A stretch of DNA of 40,733 nucleotides from Vannielia litorea (GCF_018424695.1 NZ_QTNQ01000036.1:1-40733); one strand, 5' to 3'; shown: positions 12,233 to 22,630, numbered from the stretch's first letter. Made by a program: numbers and translations. The notes: generated from the letters alone by a model not told the origin.

Positions 12233-12337
12233 CCCCCTGCCCTCCTCCGCGCTGTGGATGGCAGTTAATAACTACACTTATCATTTACCGTCAAGAAAAA
12301 TATGTATACATACCATCTCAGGCAGGGAGGCGTGCGG
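12233..12337. promoter_or_regulatory. Divergent promoter/operator for the monooxygenase and MarR genes
   Basis: An AT-rich spacer between divergent genes. It carries the perfect 12-bp palindrome TATGTATACATA (12301-12312) and the imperfect dyad AGTTAATAACT (12262-12272). MarR proteins bind short palindromes of this size, so these are candidate operators that would repress both genes until the aromatic inducer binds. The sequence is direct; the regulatory role is inferred from context. Confidence 0.5.
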
Positions 12338-12781
12338 ATGAAGGCGCATGGAATGGCCGGGCACCTGATCCGGCGGCTCAACCAGATTTCGACCCAGGTG
12401 TTCTCGACCCGCGTTCAGGCGGCAGGGTTTGACGTGACGCAGGTGCAGTTTGCGGCGATGGACGCGATCCTCGCCCACCCTGGCCTCGACCAGGCGGGGG
12501 TGGCGGCGGCAATCGCCTATGACCGGGCCACCATCGGCGGGGTGATCGACCGGCTGGAGCAGAAGGGCTACGTGGTGCGCGCGGTGAGCAAGCGCGACCG
12601 GCGGGCGCGGGAGGTACGGGCCACCGAGGCGGGCCGGGCCATGTTTGACGAGATCCTGCCGCTGGTGACCGCGTTGCAAAGCGAGGTGCTGGAGCGGCTG
12701 GAGCCGAAAGAGCGCGCGGCCTTCCTGGCGCTCGCCCGCAAGGCCATCGGCCCCGCCCCGGGGATGACGGAGCAGGGCTGA
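12338..12781 (+). CDS. mobR: MarR-family regulator, MobR-like
   Basis: A 147-residue winged-helix regulator. The recognition region DVTQVQFAAMDAILAHPGLD is followed by YDRATIGGVIDRLEQKGYV and the wing SKRDRRAREVRAT, all typical of MarR. It probably represses the divergent hydroxylase gene and responds to its aromatic substrate, by analogy with MobR. The start at 12338 is preferred because GGAGG lies 7 nt upstream and the protein then starts MKAHGMAGHLIRRLNQ. An in-frame ATG at 12302 falls inside the candidate operator palindrome and has no clear ribosome-binding site. Confidence 0.85.
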   Translation: MKAHGMAGHLIRRLNQISTQVFSTRVQAAGFDVTQVQFAAMDAILAHPGLDQAGVAAAIAYDRATIGGVIDRLEQKGYVVRAVSKRDRRAREVRATEAGRAMFDEILPLVTALQSEVLERLEPKERAAFLALARKAIGPAPGMTEQG

Positions 12782-12786
12782 AGCAC

Positions 12787-12806
12787 CCTGCCCCGCAGCG
12801 CGGCAG
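12787..12806. terminator. Possible hairpin between convergent mobR and gbcB
   Basis: The 28-bp gap between the two convergent stop codons holds CCTGCC and GGCAGG arms with GC-rich inner pairing and a small bulge. It could end both transcripts. There is no T-tract, so the call is tentative. Confidence 0.35.
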
Positions 12807-12809
12807 GCA

Positions 12810-13886
12810 CTAGACCTCGACCTCGACCGCCCCGATGGGATGGGAGCAGCAGGCAAGGATATAGCCCGCTGCAATGTCATCCTCCGAGATGCCGCCGTTG
12901 TGCACCATGTGGACCTCGCCCTTGGCCTTCTTCACCTTGCAGGTGCCGCAGAGGCCGAAGGTGCAGCCAGAGGGGATGTTGAGGCCGGAGGCGCGGGCCA
13001 CGGCCAGCACCGTATCTGTCTCGTGGCAGCTTGCGGTGACACCGGACTGGGCGAAGGTGACCTCGGCCCTGGCGGCCTCTTCGGGCACCACGTCATCGTG
13101 CTCGGGGATGTCCTCGACGGTTTCCACCGGGGCCTTGAAGCTCTCCTGGTGGTAGTGATCCATGTCGAAGCCCATGCCCTGCAAGGCCTCTCGCACGGCT
13201 GTCATGAAAGGCTCGGGGCCACAGCAGAACACTTCGCGCTCGAGGTAATCGGGCGCCATCAGGCCCAGCATCAGCTGGTTCACCTGCCCCTGATAGCCGG
13301 TCCAGGGCCGGTAGCGGTCGGCCTCTTCCACCACCCACTTCAGCACGATGCCCGGCACGCGGGAGGCCATGTGCTCCAGGCGTTCGCGGAAGATGATCTC
13401 GGAGGGGCGCCTGGCGCAGTTGATGAAGACGATATCGGGCTCGATGCCGACGTCCCACATGTAGGTGGTCATCGCCATCGCCGGGGTGATACCGCTGCCC
13501 GCGGAGATGAAGAGGTGTTTCTTCGCCGGGTGGTTCATGTGGCTGAAAAGCCCGGCCGGCCCGAAGGCACGCAGCCGCATCCCCGGCTTCAGATGGTCGA
13601 GCATCCAGCGGGTGCCAAGGCTGCCTTCCTGCGCCTTCACCGTGATCGAGAGCGACCGGGGCCGCGTGGGCGAGGACGAGATCGTGTAGGTCCGGTGGAT
13701 CACCCCTTGCGGCGTGGGAAGCTCCAGCGTGATGAACTGCCCCGGCAGGTAATCGAACATCGCGCCCGACGGAGCCTGAAAGGCGAAGGTCGCCGTATTG
13801 GGAACCTCGGGGATGACCGAGACGCATTCCAGCGGCTCGCTGTCTTCCCAGAAGGTCTGGCCGGTGATCGGGCTCATGTCGTTCAT
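12810..13886 (-). CDS. gbcB: Glycine betaine monooxygenase reductase subunit
   Basis: A 358-residue iron-sulfur flavoreductase that passes electrons from NAD(P)H to the Rieske oxygenase GbcA. The flavin-binding HRTYTISSSP lies near residue 70, the nucleotide-binding SAGSGITPAMAM near 130, and a plant-type [2Fe-2S] domain is C-terminal (CTFGLCGTCKVKKAKG with a final Cys in ACCSHP). This FNR-then-ferredoxin order is typical of GbcB. The start at 13886 lies 5 nt after the gbcA stop, so the two are co-transcribed. Confidence 0.88.
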   Translation of the reverse strand: MNDMSPITGQTFWEDSEPLECVSVIPEVPNTATFAFQAPSGAMFDYLPGQFITLELPTPQGVIHRTYTISSSPTRPRSLSITVKAQEGSLGTRWMLDHLKPGMRLRAFGPAGLFSHMNHPAKKHLFISAGSGITPAMAMTTYMWDVGIEPDIVFINCARRPSEIIFRERLEHMASRVPGIVLKWVVEEADRYRPWTGYQGQVNQLMLGLMAPDYLEREVFCCGPEPFMTAVREALQGMGFDMDHYHQESFKAPVETVEDIPEHDDVVPEEAARAEVTFAQSGVTASCHETDTVLAVARASGLNIPSGCTFGLCGTCKVKKAKGEVHMVHNGGISEDDIAAGYILACCSHPIGAVEVEV

Positions 13887-13891
13887 CGCGC

Positions 13892-15433
<1,542 letters not shown>

Positions 15434-15691
15434 CTGATAGAACGCCCCGCCAGCCCGGTATGACCGATTTGCGACGCGGCACGAGAGAAAAGAGACACCG
15501 GCCCATTTTTCGCCGGTTCCACCTTCGGCTCCGCCGTTGCGGTCAGGCGGTCCGGCCAGCCCCGCCGCCGGATCAACCGATGTCGCTCGTTGGCTTGCCT
15601 CTGTGACTAAGGCGCCCCTAGTTTCCTAGGCTCAGGACCCATTGATCTCAGCGGAAGGGCATGATTCACCGCGCGAAAACTGAGCGGTGAC

Positions 15692-16531
15692 ATGTCTGAT
15701 CTCTTCTGGCTGAGCGATGCGCAGATGGCGCGTCTGGAACCCTATTTCCCAAAGTCCCATGGCAAGCCGCGCGTCGATGATCGGCGCGTCCTGAGCGGGA
15801 TTATCTTCATCAATCGCAATGGGTTGCGTTGGCGAGACGCGCCGAAGGAATACGGGCCTCACAAGACGCTCTACAATCGTTGGAAACGGTGGAGCGACAA
15901 GGGTGTCTTCGCCCGGATGATGGCGGGCCTGGCCGCCGAGCACGGCGAGAAGAAGACTGTGATGATCCCCTCTCATCGAAACTGCGTTTCAACTGCCGGG
16001 GCAGTGGACGCCACCTACCTGAAGGCCCACCGCACGGCGTCCAGTCTGAGCGTTAAGTAAGGAGGATCAGGAATTGATCCGGGGGATCAATTCCCCGACG
16101 AACGGGGGCGCGGCCGCCTGATCGGACGGACCAAGGGCGGCATGAACACGAAACTGCACGCCATCTGCGACAGCCAGGGACGCCCTCTCAACCTGTTCGT
16201 AACGGCAGGGCAGGTCAGCGACTACATCGGTGCGCGGGCGCTTTGCGACAGTCTGCCGGATGTCGACTGGCTGCTCGGGGATCGCGGCTACGACGCCGAC
16301 TGGTTCCGTGAAGCGTTGAAAGACAAGGGGATACGCGCCTGCATCCCCGGCCGGAAGCAGCGAAACACAACCGTCAAATACGACAAGCGCCGCTACAAAC
16401 GCCGAAACCGGATCGAGATCATGTTCGGCAGGCTCAAGGACTGGCGGCGCGTTGCCACGCGCTACGACCGATGCCCGAAGGTCTTCCTCTCTGCCATCGC
16501 TCTCGCCGCTATCGTCATCTACTGGCTATGA
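15692..16531 (+). pseudogene. IS5-family DDE transposase, interrupted
   Basis: The N-terminal part (15692-16060) starts MSDLFWLSDAQMARLEPYFP and has the first catalytic Asp in VDATYLKAHRTA. The C-terminal part (16142-16531) carries LLGDRGYDADWF and the final Glu region RRNRIEIMFGRLKDWRRVATRYD. Both parts lie in the same frame and are separated by TAA at 16058-16060, where relatives usually read KK, so a nonsense change of AAA to TAA is likely. Compared with the usual sequence there are two in-frame additions: about 13 residues after KKTVMI, and about 15-17 after KGG, the latter containing a palindrome. Active transposase would need readthrough. Confidence 0.8.
16070..16094. repeat. Palindrome inside the transposase gene
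   Basis: GGAATTGATCC (16070-16080) and GGATCAATTCC (16084-16094) form a perfect 11-bp stem with a GGG loop. It begins 10 nt after the TAA that splits the transposase. It lies inside an apparent in-frame insertion not expected in this transposase family. Confidence 0.8.
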
Positions 16532-16570
16532 GTCCTGAGCCTAAGCGGCGAGTGCTCACGGAGGGGTATC

Positions 16571-18511
16571 ATGAAACTTGTCCGCTTGCGGCTCAGCAAT
16601 TTCAGATCGTTCTGCAAGGATTTTGCAGAACTGGATTTGGACGACCTGACATTTCTGCTCGGCCCGAACGGCGCCGGCAAGACCGCGGTGCTGCAAGCTC
16701 TGGCAAGACTGTTCAGTCTCGATCCTGCCCAGCGCAAGATCAGGAAGTCCGACTTTCACATCCCGCATGATGAAGAGCCTGACGAAGCGCCGGCGGAGCG
16801 CGAGCTCTGGATTGAGGCAGACTTCGAGTTTCCCGAGCTGGTGGGCAAGGGCAAAAAAGAGGCACCTGCGGTTCCCGGAAACTTCGCGCATATGCAACTT
16901 ATGGGGAGCGATGAGCCAGCGCAGATCCGTTTCCGGCTCGATGCTACGCTCGACCAGGACGAGGATATTGAAGAGAACCTCACCTACGTCATGAAGGTCG
17001 ATGCTGAAGGGAACCCGCTGGAGCAAGGCCGGGTCGCAAAGCACGATCGGAATGCCATTCAGGTGCACTACCTGCCAGCGCGGCGCAATCCTGCGGACCA
17101 TATCTCTTACTCGGCAAATGCGCTGCTGGGCCGCGCACTGCGTTCGGCCGACTGGGCGGACGAACGCGACAATATCTCCAATTTGACCGAGGAGATCAGT
17201 GCGACCCTTGCCGGCAATGCAGCAATTGAGGGCATGACGGACGCATTGTCAGATCAGTGGGGAAATCTGCATAAAGGCAGTTATTTCGCCGACCCATCGA
17301 TTTCATTCGGTCGGAGCGAACTGCAAAACCATCTGCGCCACCTGAACGTCGAATTCACCCCAGGCCACGGCGAGCAACTGGTCGATTTCACTCGCCTGAG
17401 CGACGGGCAGCAGTCGATTCTCTATCTCTCGATCGTGCTGGGTATGCACCAGATCGGCAGTGATGTGCTGAGTGGCAAGCTCCCGGATGCCTTTGACATC
17501 GACAAGCTGCGGCCGGCCGTCTTCACCCTGATCGCCTTGGAAGAGCCCGAGAACAGCCTATCGCCGCATTACCTGGGACGAGTCGTCCGAGCCCTCGAAG
17601 AATTCGCCGGGGGACAGGATGCGCAGGCGGTGCTCGCTACGCACTCCCCGTCGCTGATGCGCCGCGTTCCTCCGGAGGCCGTCAGATACATGCGGCTCGA
17701 TGAAAAGCGCACTACCGTCGTGAGGCACATCGAGCTTCCCGAGGAAGCGGAGGCGCACAAGTTCGTTCGCGAGGCGGTCCAAGCCTTTCCCGAACTCTAT
17801 TTCTCGCGCTTCGTCGTTCTCGGGGAGGGTGACAGTGAGGAAGTCGTGCTTCCGAGGCTTTTGGCGGCCGAGGGGATACTCGCTGACGACGCATCAATTT
17901 CGGTCGTGCCGCTCGGCGGCCGGCACGTCAACCATTTCTGGCGACTCCTTCATGGACTCGGGATCCCTCATGCGACCCTGCTGGACTTGGATCCGGCGCG
18001 ATTTCAGGGCGGGTGGGGGCGGATAAAATACGCCGCCAGGCAACTACTGGAATATGGGGACGTGACGAAGGCGGGGTTCACCGGCACCCAAGTGAATTCA
18101 ATCCCCAATTGGGACGGTAAGCAGGGACTGATGCTGGCAGACGACGGGTGGTTCAACCGCCTTGAAGAACACGGCGTGTTCTTCTCCTCACCGCTCGATC
18201 TCGATTTCCTCATGATGACCGCCTACCCAAACGCATATGGCGTGGAAGACGAGGAGCTCGAGGATCCGGACGAAGATGCGCTCAAGTCGGTGCTGGGCAA
18301 GAAGCACGACATTGTCGCCGGCCAATATGACGATGACGAGCGCGAGTACTTCGACGCTTATCACAGGCGGTTCAAGCTGGGCAGCAAGCCCGTGTGGCAC
18401 ATCCAGGCGATGGCCAGCCTGACGGACGAGGAACTGAAGGACGAGATGCCCGAAGTCCTCGAGCGGTTGCTCGCGCGTGTCCGCGACGACCTGAAGGCGT
18501 TGCCGGAATGA
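16571..18511 (+). CDS. gajA: Gabija defence protein GajA (class 2 OLD nuclease)
   Basis: A 646-residue protein with an N-terminal AAA/ABC-type ATPase and a C-terminal TOPRIM nuclease. The P-loop GPNGAGKT is at 31-38, the signature-like LSDGQQS at 276-282, Walker B ALEEPE at 322-327 and the switch His in ATHS at 356-359. In the TOPRIM part, E419 in LGEGDSEE and DLD at 472-474 are candidate metal ligands. In Gabija, GajA is a nucleotide-sensing nicking nuclease that protects against phage with GajB. The next gene is a UvrD-like helicase with a 4-bp overlap, which defines the class. GGAGGGG precedes the ATG. The IS element ends only 29 bp upstream, so the native promoter has probably been displaced. 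Confidence 0.9.
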   Translation: MKLVRLRLSNFRSFCKDFAELDLDDLTFLLGPNGAGKTAVLQALARLFSLDPAQRKIRKSDFHIPHDEEPDEAPAERELWIEADFEFPELVGKGKKEAPAVPGNFAHMQLMGSDEPAQIRFRLDATLDQDEDIEENLTYVMKVDAEGNPLEQGRVAKHDRNAIQVHYLPARRNPADHISYSANALLGRALRSADWADERDNISNLTEEISATLAGNAAIEGMTDALSDQWGNLHKGSYFADPSISFGRSELQNHLRHLNVEFTPGHGEQLVDFTRLSDGQQSILYLSIVLGMHQIGSDVLSGKLPDAFDIDKLRPAVFTLIALEEPENSLSPHYLGRVVRALEEFAGGQDAQAVLATHSPSLMRRVPPEAVRYMRLDEKRTTVVRHIELPEEAEAHKFVREAVQAFPELYFSRFVVLGEGDSEEVVLPRLLAAEGILADDASISVVPLGGRHVNHFWRLLHGLGIPHATLLDLDPARFQGGWGRIKYAARQLLEYGDVTKAGFTGTQVNSIPNWDGKQGLMLADDGWFNRLEEHGVFFSSPLDLDFLMMTAYPNAYGVEDEELEDPDEDALKSVLGKKHDIVAGQYDDDEREYFDAYHRRFKLGSKPVWHIQAMASLTDEELKDEMPEVLERLLARVRDDLKALPE

Positions 18512-19834
18512 TGCGCGTTGACCGCTGGGTTCCATCGGACAACCTCAAGCTCGAGCCGAATGCCCTCCTTGCGGCAACAGAGACCGAGAGAAACCTGACG
18601 CTGACGGCAGGGCCAGGAGCGGGCAAGACCGAAATTCTGGCGCAGCGGGCGGACTTTCTCCTCCGCACCGGCACGTGCCGCTACCCCAAGCGCATCCTCG
18701 CCATCTCGTTCAAGGTCGATGCGAGCCACAATCTGAAGGCACGCGTCCGCAAGCGCGGCGGCCCCGAGCTGGCCGCGCGGCTCGACAGCCACACTTTTCA
18801 CGCGTTCGGCAAGCGCATCATTGACCGCTTTCGTCTGGCGCTCACCGGGCGCGATGCCCTTGATGCGGACTACAGTGTCGGGCAGGCACGGGTCCAGGGA
18901 CAGTCCATCACCTTTCAGGAAATGGTGCCATTGGCAGTTACCATTCTTGAGACCAGCGTCCTCGCCAGGAACGCCATACGACAGACCTATAGTCACGTGT
19001 TTCTGGACGAATTTCAGGACTGCACGAAGGAGCAGTACGCGCTGATCAAAGCCTGCTTCCTCGACTCAGGCGCGAAGCTCGTTGCAGTCGGCGACACCAA
19101 GCAGCGGATCATGGGCTGGGCGGGGCGCTCGAAGGCATCTTCAAGACCTATGCGGCGGATTTCGACGCGAAAGCGCTGAACCTCTATCAGAACTTCCGCT
19201 CTGCGCCGCGACTTCGCCGGATGCAGAACGCGATGGTGCGGGTCATGGACCCGCCTGCTGCGCTTGATGACGACGAATTGCAGGGTGACGATGGCGAGAT
19301 CGAGATCCCTCACTTCAAGAATGCCAGTGAGGAAGCCTCGCATTTGGCCGACACAATCAAGGGATGGATCGAGAATGATAGCCTGGATCCTTCCAACATC
19401 GCGGCGCTGGTGAGCAAGCAGCAGAACCTCTATTGTCAGGAGTTGCGAGCCGCGTTGCGGGACCGGAAGGTTCCGTTTCGCGAGGAAGACCAGACGCAGG
19501 ACTTCGCCTCCGAACCGGTTGTTCGTGTGATCACCGATTTTCTTCTTGTGGTCGGGGGAGGCGCACAACCGGAAGCGTTTCGCCGTCTGCTCGAAGCCAT
19601 CGTCTACAATGAGGGTCTCGATGAGGAACAGGAATATCGAGCCCGCTCGCGATGGGACCGGTTCGTCGCGGACATACGGGCGAGGGCGGCGGCGGGACAG
19701 ATCGAACATTCCGATCGCGATGCGCTCGCGGCGCTGGTGGCGGAGCTGATCGAACTGGTTGGCCGGGACGCTGTCGTCGCCCTTTCCGCAGACTATGCTC
19801 AGGGCAACAGGCTCGATCAGTTGATCGAGGATAC
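18508..19834 (+). pseudogene. gajB: Gabija helicase-like protein GajB, frameshifted and 3'-truncated
   Basis: This is a UvrD/Rep-type superfamily 1 helicase-like gene that starts in an ATGA overlap with gajA. Motif I AGPGAGKT is at residues 34-41, motif II LDEFQD at 166-171 and motif III in VAVGDTKQRIMGWAG. The frame then breaks in the G-run at 19122-19125. Restoring one G recovers GALEGIFKTYAADFDAKALN and motif IV LYQNFRSAPRLRRM in the other frame. Coding similarity stops at about 19834, before motifs V and VI, where the sequence becomes antisense to an ABC permease. About 445 residues remain. A sequencing error could explain the frameshift but not the truncation. Confidence 0.85.
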
Positions 19835-20416
19835 GGTAAGCGGCACGAAAACCTTCCACAGCACTTGCAGCTCGTTGGCGCCATCCATCCGGGCTGCCTC
19901 TTCGAACGACTGCGGAATGCCCTCGAAGAAGTTGCGCAGCAGGATGATGTTGAAGCCGTTGACGGCGAAGCCGATTATGATGCCGAAGTAGCTGTCGAGC
20001 AGCCCAAGGTCGCGCATGTTGAGGAAGAACGGGATCAGGCCAGCGTTGAACCACATGGTGAAGGCAACCATCAGGTTCCAGAAACGCCGCCCGTAGAGCT
20101 GTGGCCGCGACAGGGCATAGGCCCCCGGGATAATGAACGCCAGGCTCATCAGCGTACCGCCGATGGTGTAGATGAAGGTGTTGGCGTAGGACGACCAGAA
20201 CAGTGGCTCGGAGAGCACCTGCTTGTAGGCTTCGATAGTGAAGCCCACAGGTGTAAGCACCACGTTGCCCGCCCGCGCCTCGAAGCCTGTCGAGAGCGAC
20301 AGCGAGGCAATGTAGATGAACGGGTAGAGCGTGGAGATCGTGAACAGCGCGATCAACACCATGTTGACGATCACGAAGAGCTTGTCGCCGCGGGAGTAGA
20401 GATTCATGTTGGTCAT
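19835..20416 (-). pseudogene. Sugar ABC transporter permease (CUT1, YtcP-like), 3'-truncated
   Basis: An inner-membrane permease that begins MTNMNLYSRGDKLF with the first membrane span at about residues 14-35. It reaches the EAA loop EEAARMDGANELQVLWKVFVP and then stops abruptly after VPLT. The last residues (VSSIN, stop at 19817) are read from the antisense of gajB. About 194 of the roughly 290 residues expected remain, so the last membrane spans are missing. The gene is third in a minus-strand ATPase-permease-permease cluster. The binding-protein gene often found beyond it is absent, probably lost in the same event. Confidence 0.85.
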
Positions 20417-20429
20417 GGGTCTTTCCCCC

Positions 20430-21434
20430 TCACCAGAGCGACGTGCGCGAGTAGCGCTTGGAGATCGTGTTGGCTGTCATCACCAGGACGAAGGCGACCA
20501 CGGCGTTGAACAGGCCCGCAGCGGCGGCGAGGTCGTATTGCCCGCCTTGGATGCCCTGCCGGTAGATGAATGTGTTCACCACGTCGGCGGTCTCATAGGT
20601 GGCCGGCTGGTAGAGCAGGATGATCATCTCGAAGCTCACCTCGAGCATGTTGCCGATGCGGATGATGAGCATGATGATGATGGTCGGCATGATCGACGGG
20701 ATCGTGATCTTCCACATCATCTGCCAGCGGCTCGCGCCATCGACCACGGCGCTTTCGTAGAGCGTCGGCGAGACGCCCGCGATGGCCGCGAGATAGACGA
20801 TCGACTGGAAACCCGCCTCCTGCCAGATGCCCGTGCCCACGAAGATCGGGCGAAACCACTCGGGCTTGGTCAGGAAGTAGATCGGCTCGATGCCAAACCA
20901 GCCCAGCATGGTGTTCACGATGCCCGCCGAGGGCGAGAAGGCTGTTATGACGATGCCCGCGATGATCACCGAAGAAATGAAGTGCGGCAGGTAGACGATG
21001 GTTTGCGCCGTCTTCTTGAAGGTCTGCCTTAGGATCTCGTTGAACATCAGCGCCAGGATGATTGGCATCGGAAAGCCGAAGATCAGGCCGTAGAAGCTGA
21101 TGATGACCGTGTTGCGCAGGGCGCGCAGGAATTGGTCGTTGTTGAACAGTGTTTGAAAATGCTCCAGCCCGATCCAGGGGCTGTCCGCGATTCCGCGAAA
21201 GATCGAGTAATCCTTGAAGGCGATCTGAAGGCCGTACATCGGCTTGTAGAGAAAGACGAGCAGCCAGACGATCGTGGGGATCAGCATCAGGTAGAGCTGC
21301 CACTCGCGCTTCAGGTGGTCACCCACCCGCACAATCCGACTGGGCTTGCGACGGCGCTGTGCCTCGGTGGCATCGACGATCAGCTCCTCGGTAGCGGGCC
21401 CGGCCGCGGTGGTGAAGTTCGGATCGTTGCTCAT
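20430..21434 (-). CDS. Sugar ABC transporter permease (CUT1, LplB-like)
   Basis: A 334-residue inner-membrane permease. A cytoplasmic N-terminal tail of about 45 residues precedes the first span (YLMLIPTIVWLLVFLYKPMY). YESAVVDGASRWQMMWKITIP is the EAA loop that contacts the ATPase. The long first periplasmic section and KRYSRTSLW end resemble LplB-type permeases for oligosaccharides. The start at 21434 overlaps the ATPase stop (ATGA). Its partner permease downstream is truncated, so the importer is probably not functional. Confidence 0.9.
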   Translation of the reverse strand: MSNDPNFTTAAGPATEELIVDATEAQRRRKPSRIVRVGDHLKREWQLYLMLIPTIVWLLVFLYKPMYGLQIAFKDYSIFRGIADSPWIGLEHFQTLFNNDQFLRALRNTVIISFYGLIFGFPMPIILALMFNEILRQTFKKTAQTIVYLPHFISSVIIAGIVITAFSPSAGIVNTMLGWFGIEPIYFLTKPEWFRPIFVGTGIWQEAGFQSIVYLAAIAGVSPTLYESAVVDGASRWQMMWKITIPSIMPTIIIMLIIRIGNMLEVSFEMIILLYQPATYETADVVNTFIYRQGIQGGQYDLAAAAGLFNAVVAFVLVMTANTISKRYSRTSLW

Positions 21435-22534
21435 TGCTCCAACACCTGACCGGGCAACGCTTCGCCGCTCTCGGCATCGAACACACGCACCAGGTGCGGC
21501 GCGATGGTGAAACCGCCGATGCTGTCGAGAATGCCCATCTGCCCCACCGTGTCGGTGCGGATCACGAAGGGGTCGCCCTGCAAGCTGGCGTGCACCAGTG
21601 CCTCGGAGCCGAGGGTCTCGACGAGATCGACCTCGATCGCGATGGATCCCGGCGCGCCGGCCTCCGCGACCTTCACGAACTCGGGCCGGATGCCGAGGAT
21701 CACTTCGTTTCCAACTGCGTTCTGGAGCGCGGGCAACGGCTGAAGCGGCACCTGCTGACCATCGAACTCGGCCACCGGGCCGCTGTCGCCCGCCACCACG
21801 GTAGCCTTGACCATGTTCATCGGCGGCGATCCGAGAAAGCCCGCAACGAAGGTATTGGCCGGGTTCAGGAAAAGCTCCATCGGCGTGCCGATTTGTTCGA
21901 TACGGCCGTCGTGCATGACCACGATCCGGTCGGCGAGCGTCATCGCCTCGACCTGGTCGTGGGTCACGTAGATCGAGGTGGCGCCGAGCCGCTTGTGCAG
22001 CCGCTTGATCTCGGCCCGCATCTGGGTGCGCAGCTTGGCGTCGAGGTTGGAGAGTGGCTCGTCGAATAGAAATACCTTGGGGCGACGCACGATGGCGCGG
22101 CCCATGGCGACGCGCTGGCGCTGGCCACCAGAGAGGTCGGCCGGGCGCCGCTCCAGGTAGGGCGTGAGGCCAAGGATCTGGCCCACCTCCTCCACCGAGG
22201 CGGCGATGGCCTCCTTCTTTTCCTTCCGGATGCGCAGGCCGAAGGCGATATTGTCGGCCACGTTGAGATGCGGGTAGAGCGCGTAGTTCTGGAACACCAT
22301 CGCCACATCGCGGTCCTTCGGAGCAACGCGATTCACGTGGCGCCCGTCGATTGTGAGATCGCCGTCGCTGATCTCCTCCAGCCCGGCGATCATCCGCAGG
22401 GTGGTGGACTTGCCGCAACCCGAGGGGCCGACAAGTACGACGAATTCTTTTTCCCGCACCTCAAGGTCGATGCCATGCACCACCTGCACGGCGCCATACG
22501 CCTTCACGATTCGGTCCAACCGAACTCCCGACAT
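21431..22534 (-). CDS. Sugar ABC transporter ATPase (MsmX/UgpC-like)
   Basis: A 367-residue ATP-binding subunit for a carbohydrate importer. Walker A GPSGCGKST is near residue 36, the signature LSGGQRQRVAMGRA near 134, Walker B VFLFDEPLSNLD near 155 and the switch His in YVTHDQVEAMTLADRI. The C-terminal third is the OB-fold regulatory region of CUT1 ATPases (GIRPEFV). ATPases of this class can serve more than one importer, so it may still be used. It is the first gene after the repeat operators at 22631-22683. Confidence 0.93.
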   Translation of the reverse strand: MSGVRLDRIVKAYGAVQVVHGIDLEVREKEFVVLVGPSGCGKSTTLRMIAGLEEISDGDLTIDGRHVNRVAPKDRDVAMVFQNYALYPHLNVADNIAFGLRIRKEKKEAIAASVEEVGQILGLTPYLERRPADLSGGQRQRVAMGRAIVRRPKVFLFDEPLSNLDAKLRTQMRAEIKRLHKRLGATSIYVTHDQVEAMTLADRIVVMHDGRIEQIGTPMELFLNPANTFVAGFLGSPPMNMVKATVVAGDSGPVAEFDGQQVPLQPLPALQNAVGNEVILGIRPEFVKVAEAGAPGSIAIEVDLVETLGSEALVHASLQGDPFVIRTDTVGQMGILDSIGGFTIAPHLVRVFDAESGEALPGQVLEQ

Positions 22535-22630
22535 GTGCTCTCCTCCGGTTGCGCGGTCCCCGCGCGCCTCCCCTCGAACCGCCGCACCCCGGCGGGCGCT
22601 GTAAAGCTACGATTCGACCAATCTCACAAT

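Larger units (their letters stand above)
15629..16541 (+). mobile_element. IS5-family insertion sequence (IS427-like)
   Basis: The element is bounded by inverted repeats GGCTCAGGACCC (15629-15640) and the complement of GGCTCAGGACTC (16530-16541), with one mismatch in 12. It is flanked by a short TA or CTA duplication (15626-15628 and 16541-16543), which fits the YTAR/TNA targets of IS5 relatives. The 913-bp length is normal. It contains one transposase frame split by a stop codon. It lies between the gbcA leader and gajA and marks the left edge of the accessory region. Confidence 0.88.

Noticed and set aside
12302..12337. Upstream start for the MarR gene at 12302
   Set aside because: The ATG is part of a perfect 12-bp palindrome likely to be an operator, and the 12338 start has GGAGG at good spacing.
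18188..18996. Minus-strand frames across the gajA-gajB junction
   Set aside because: They overlap helicase and nuclease motifs in the opposite strand and have no domain features.
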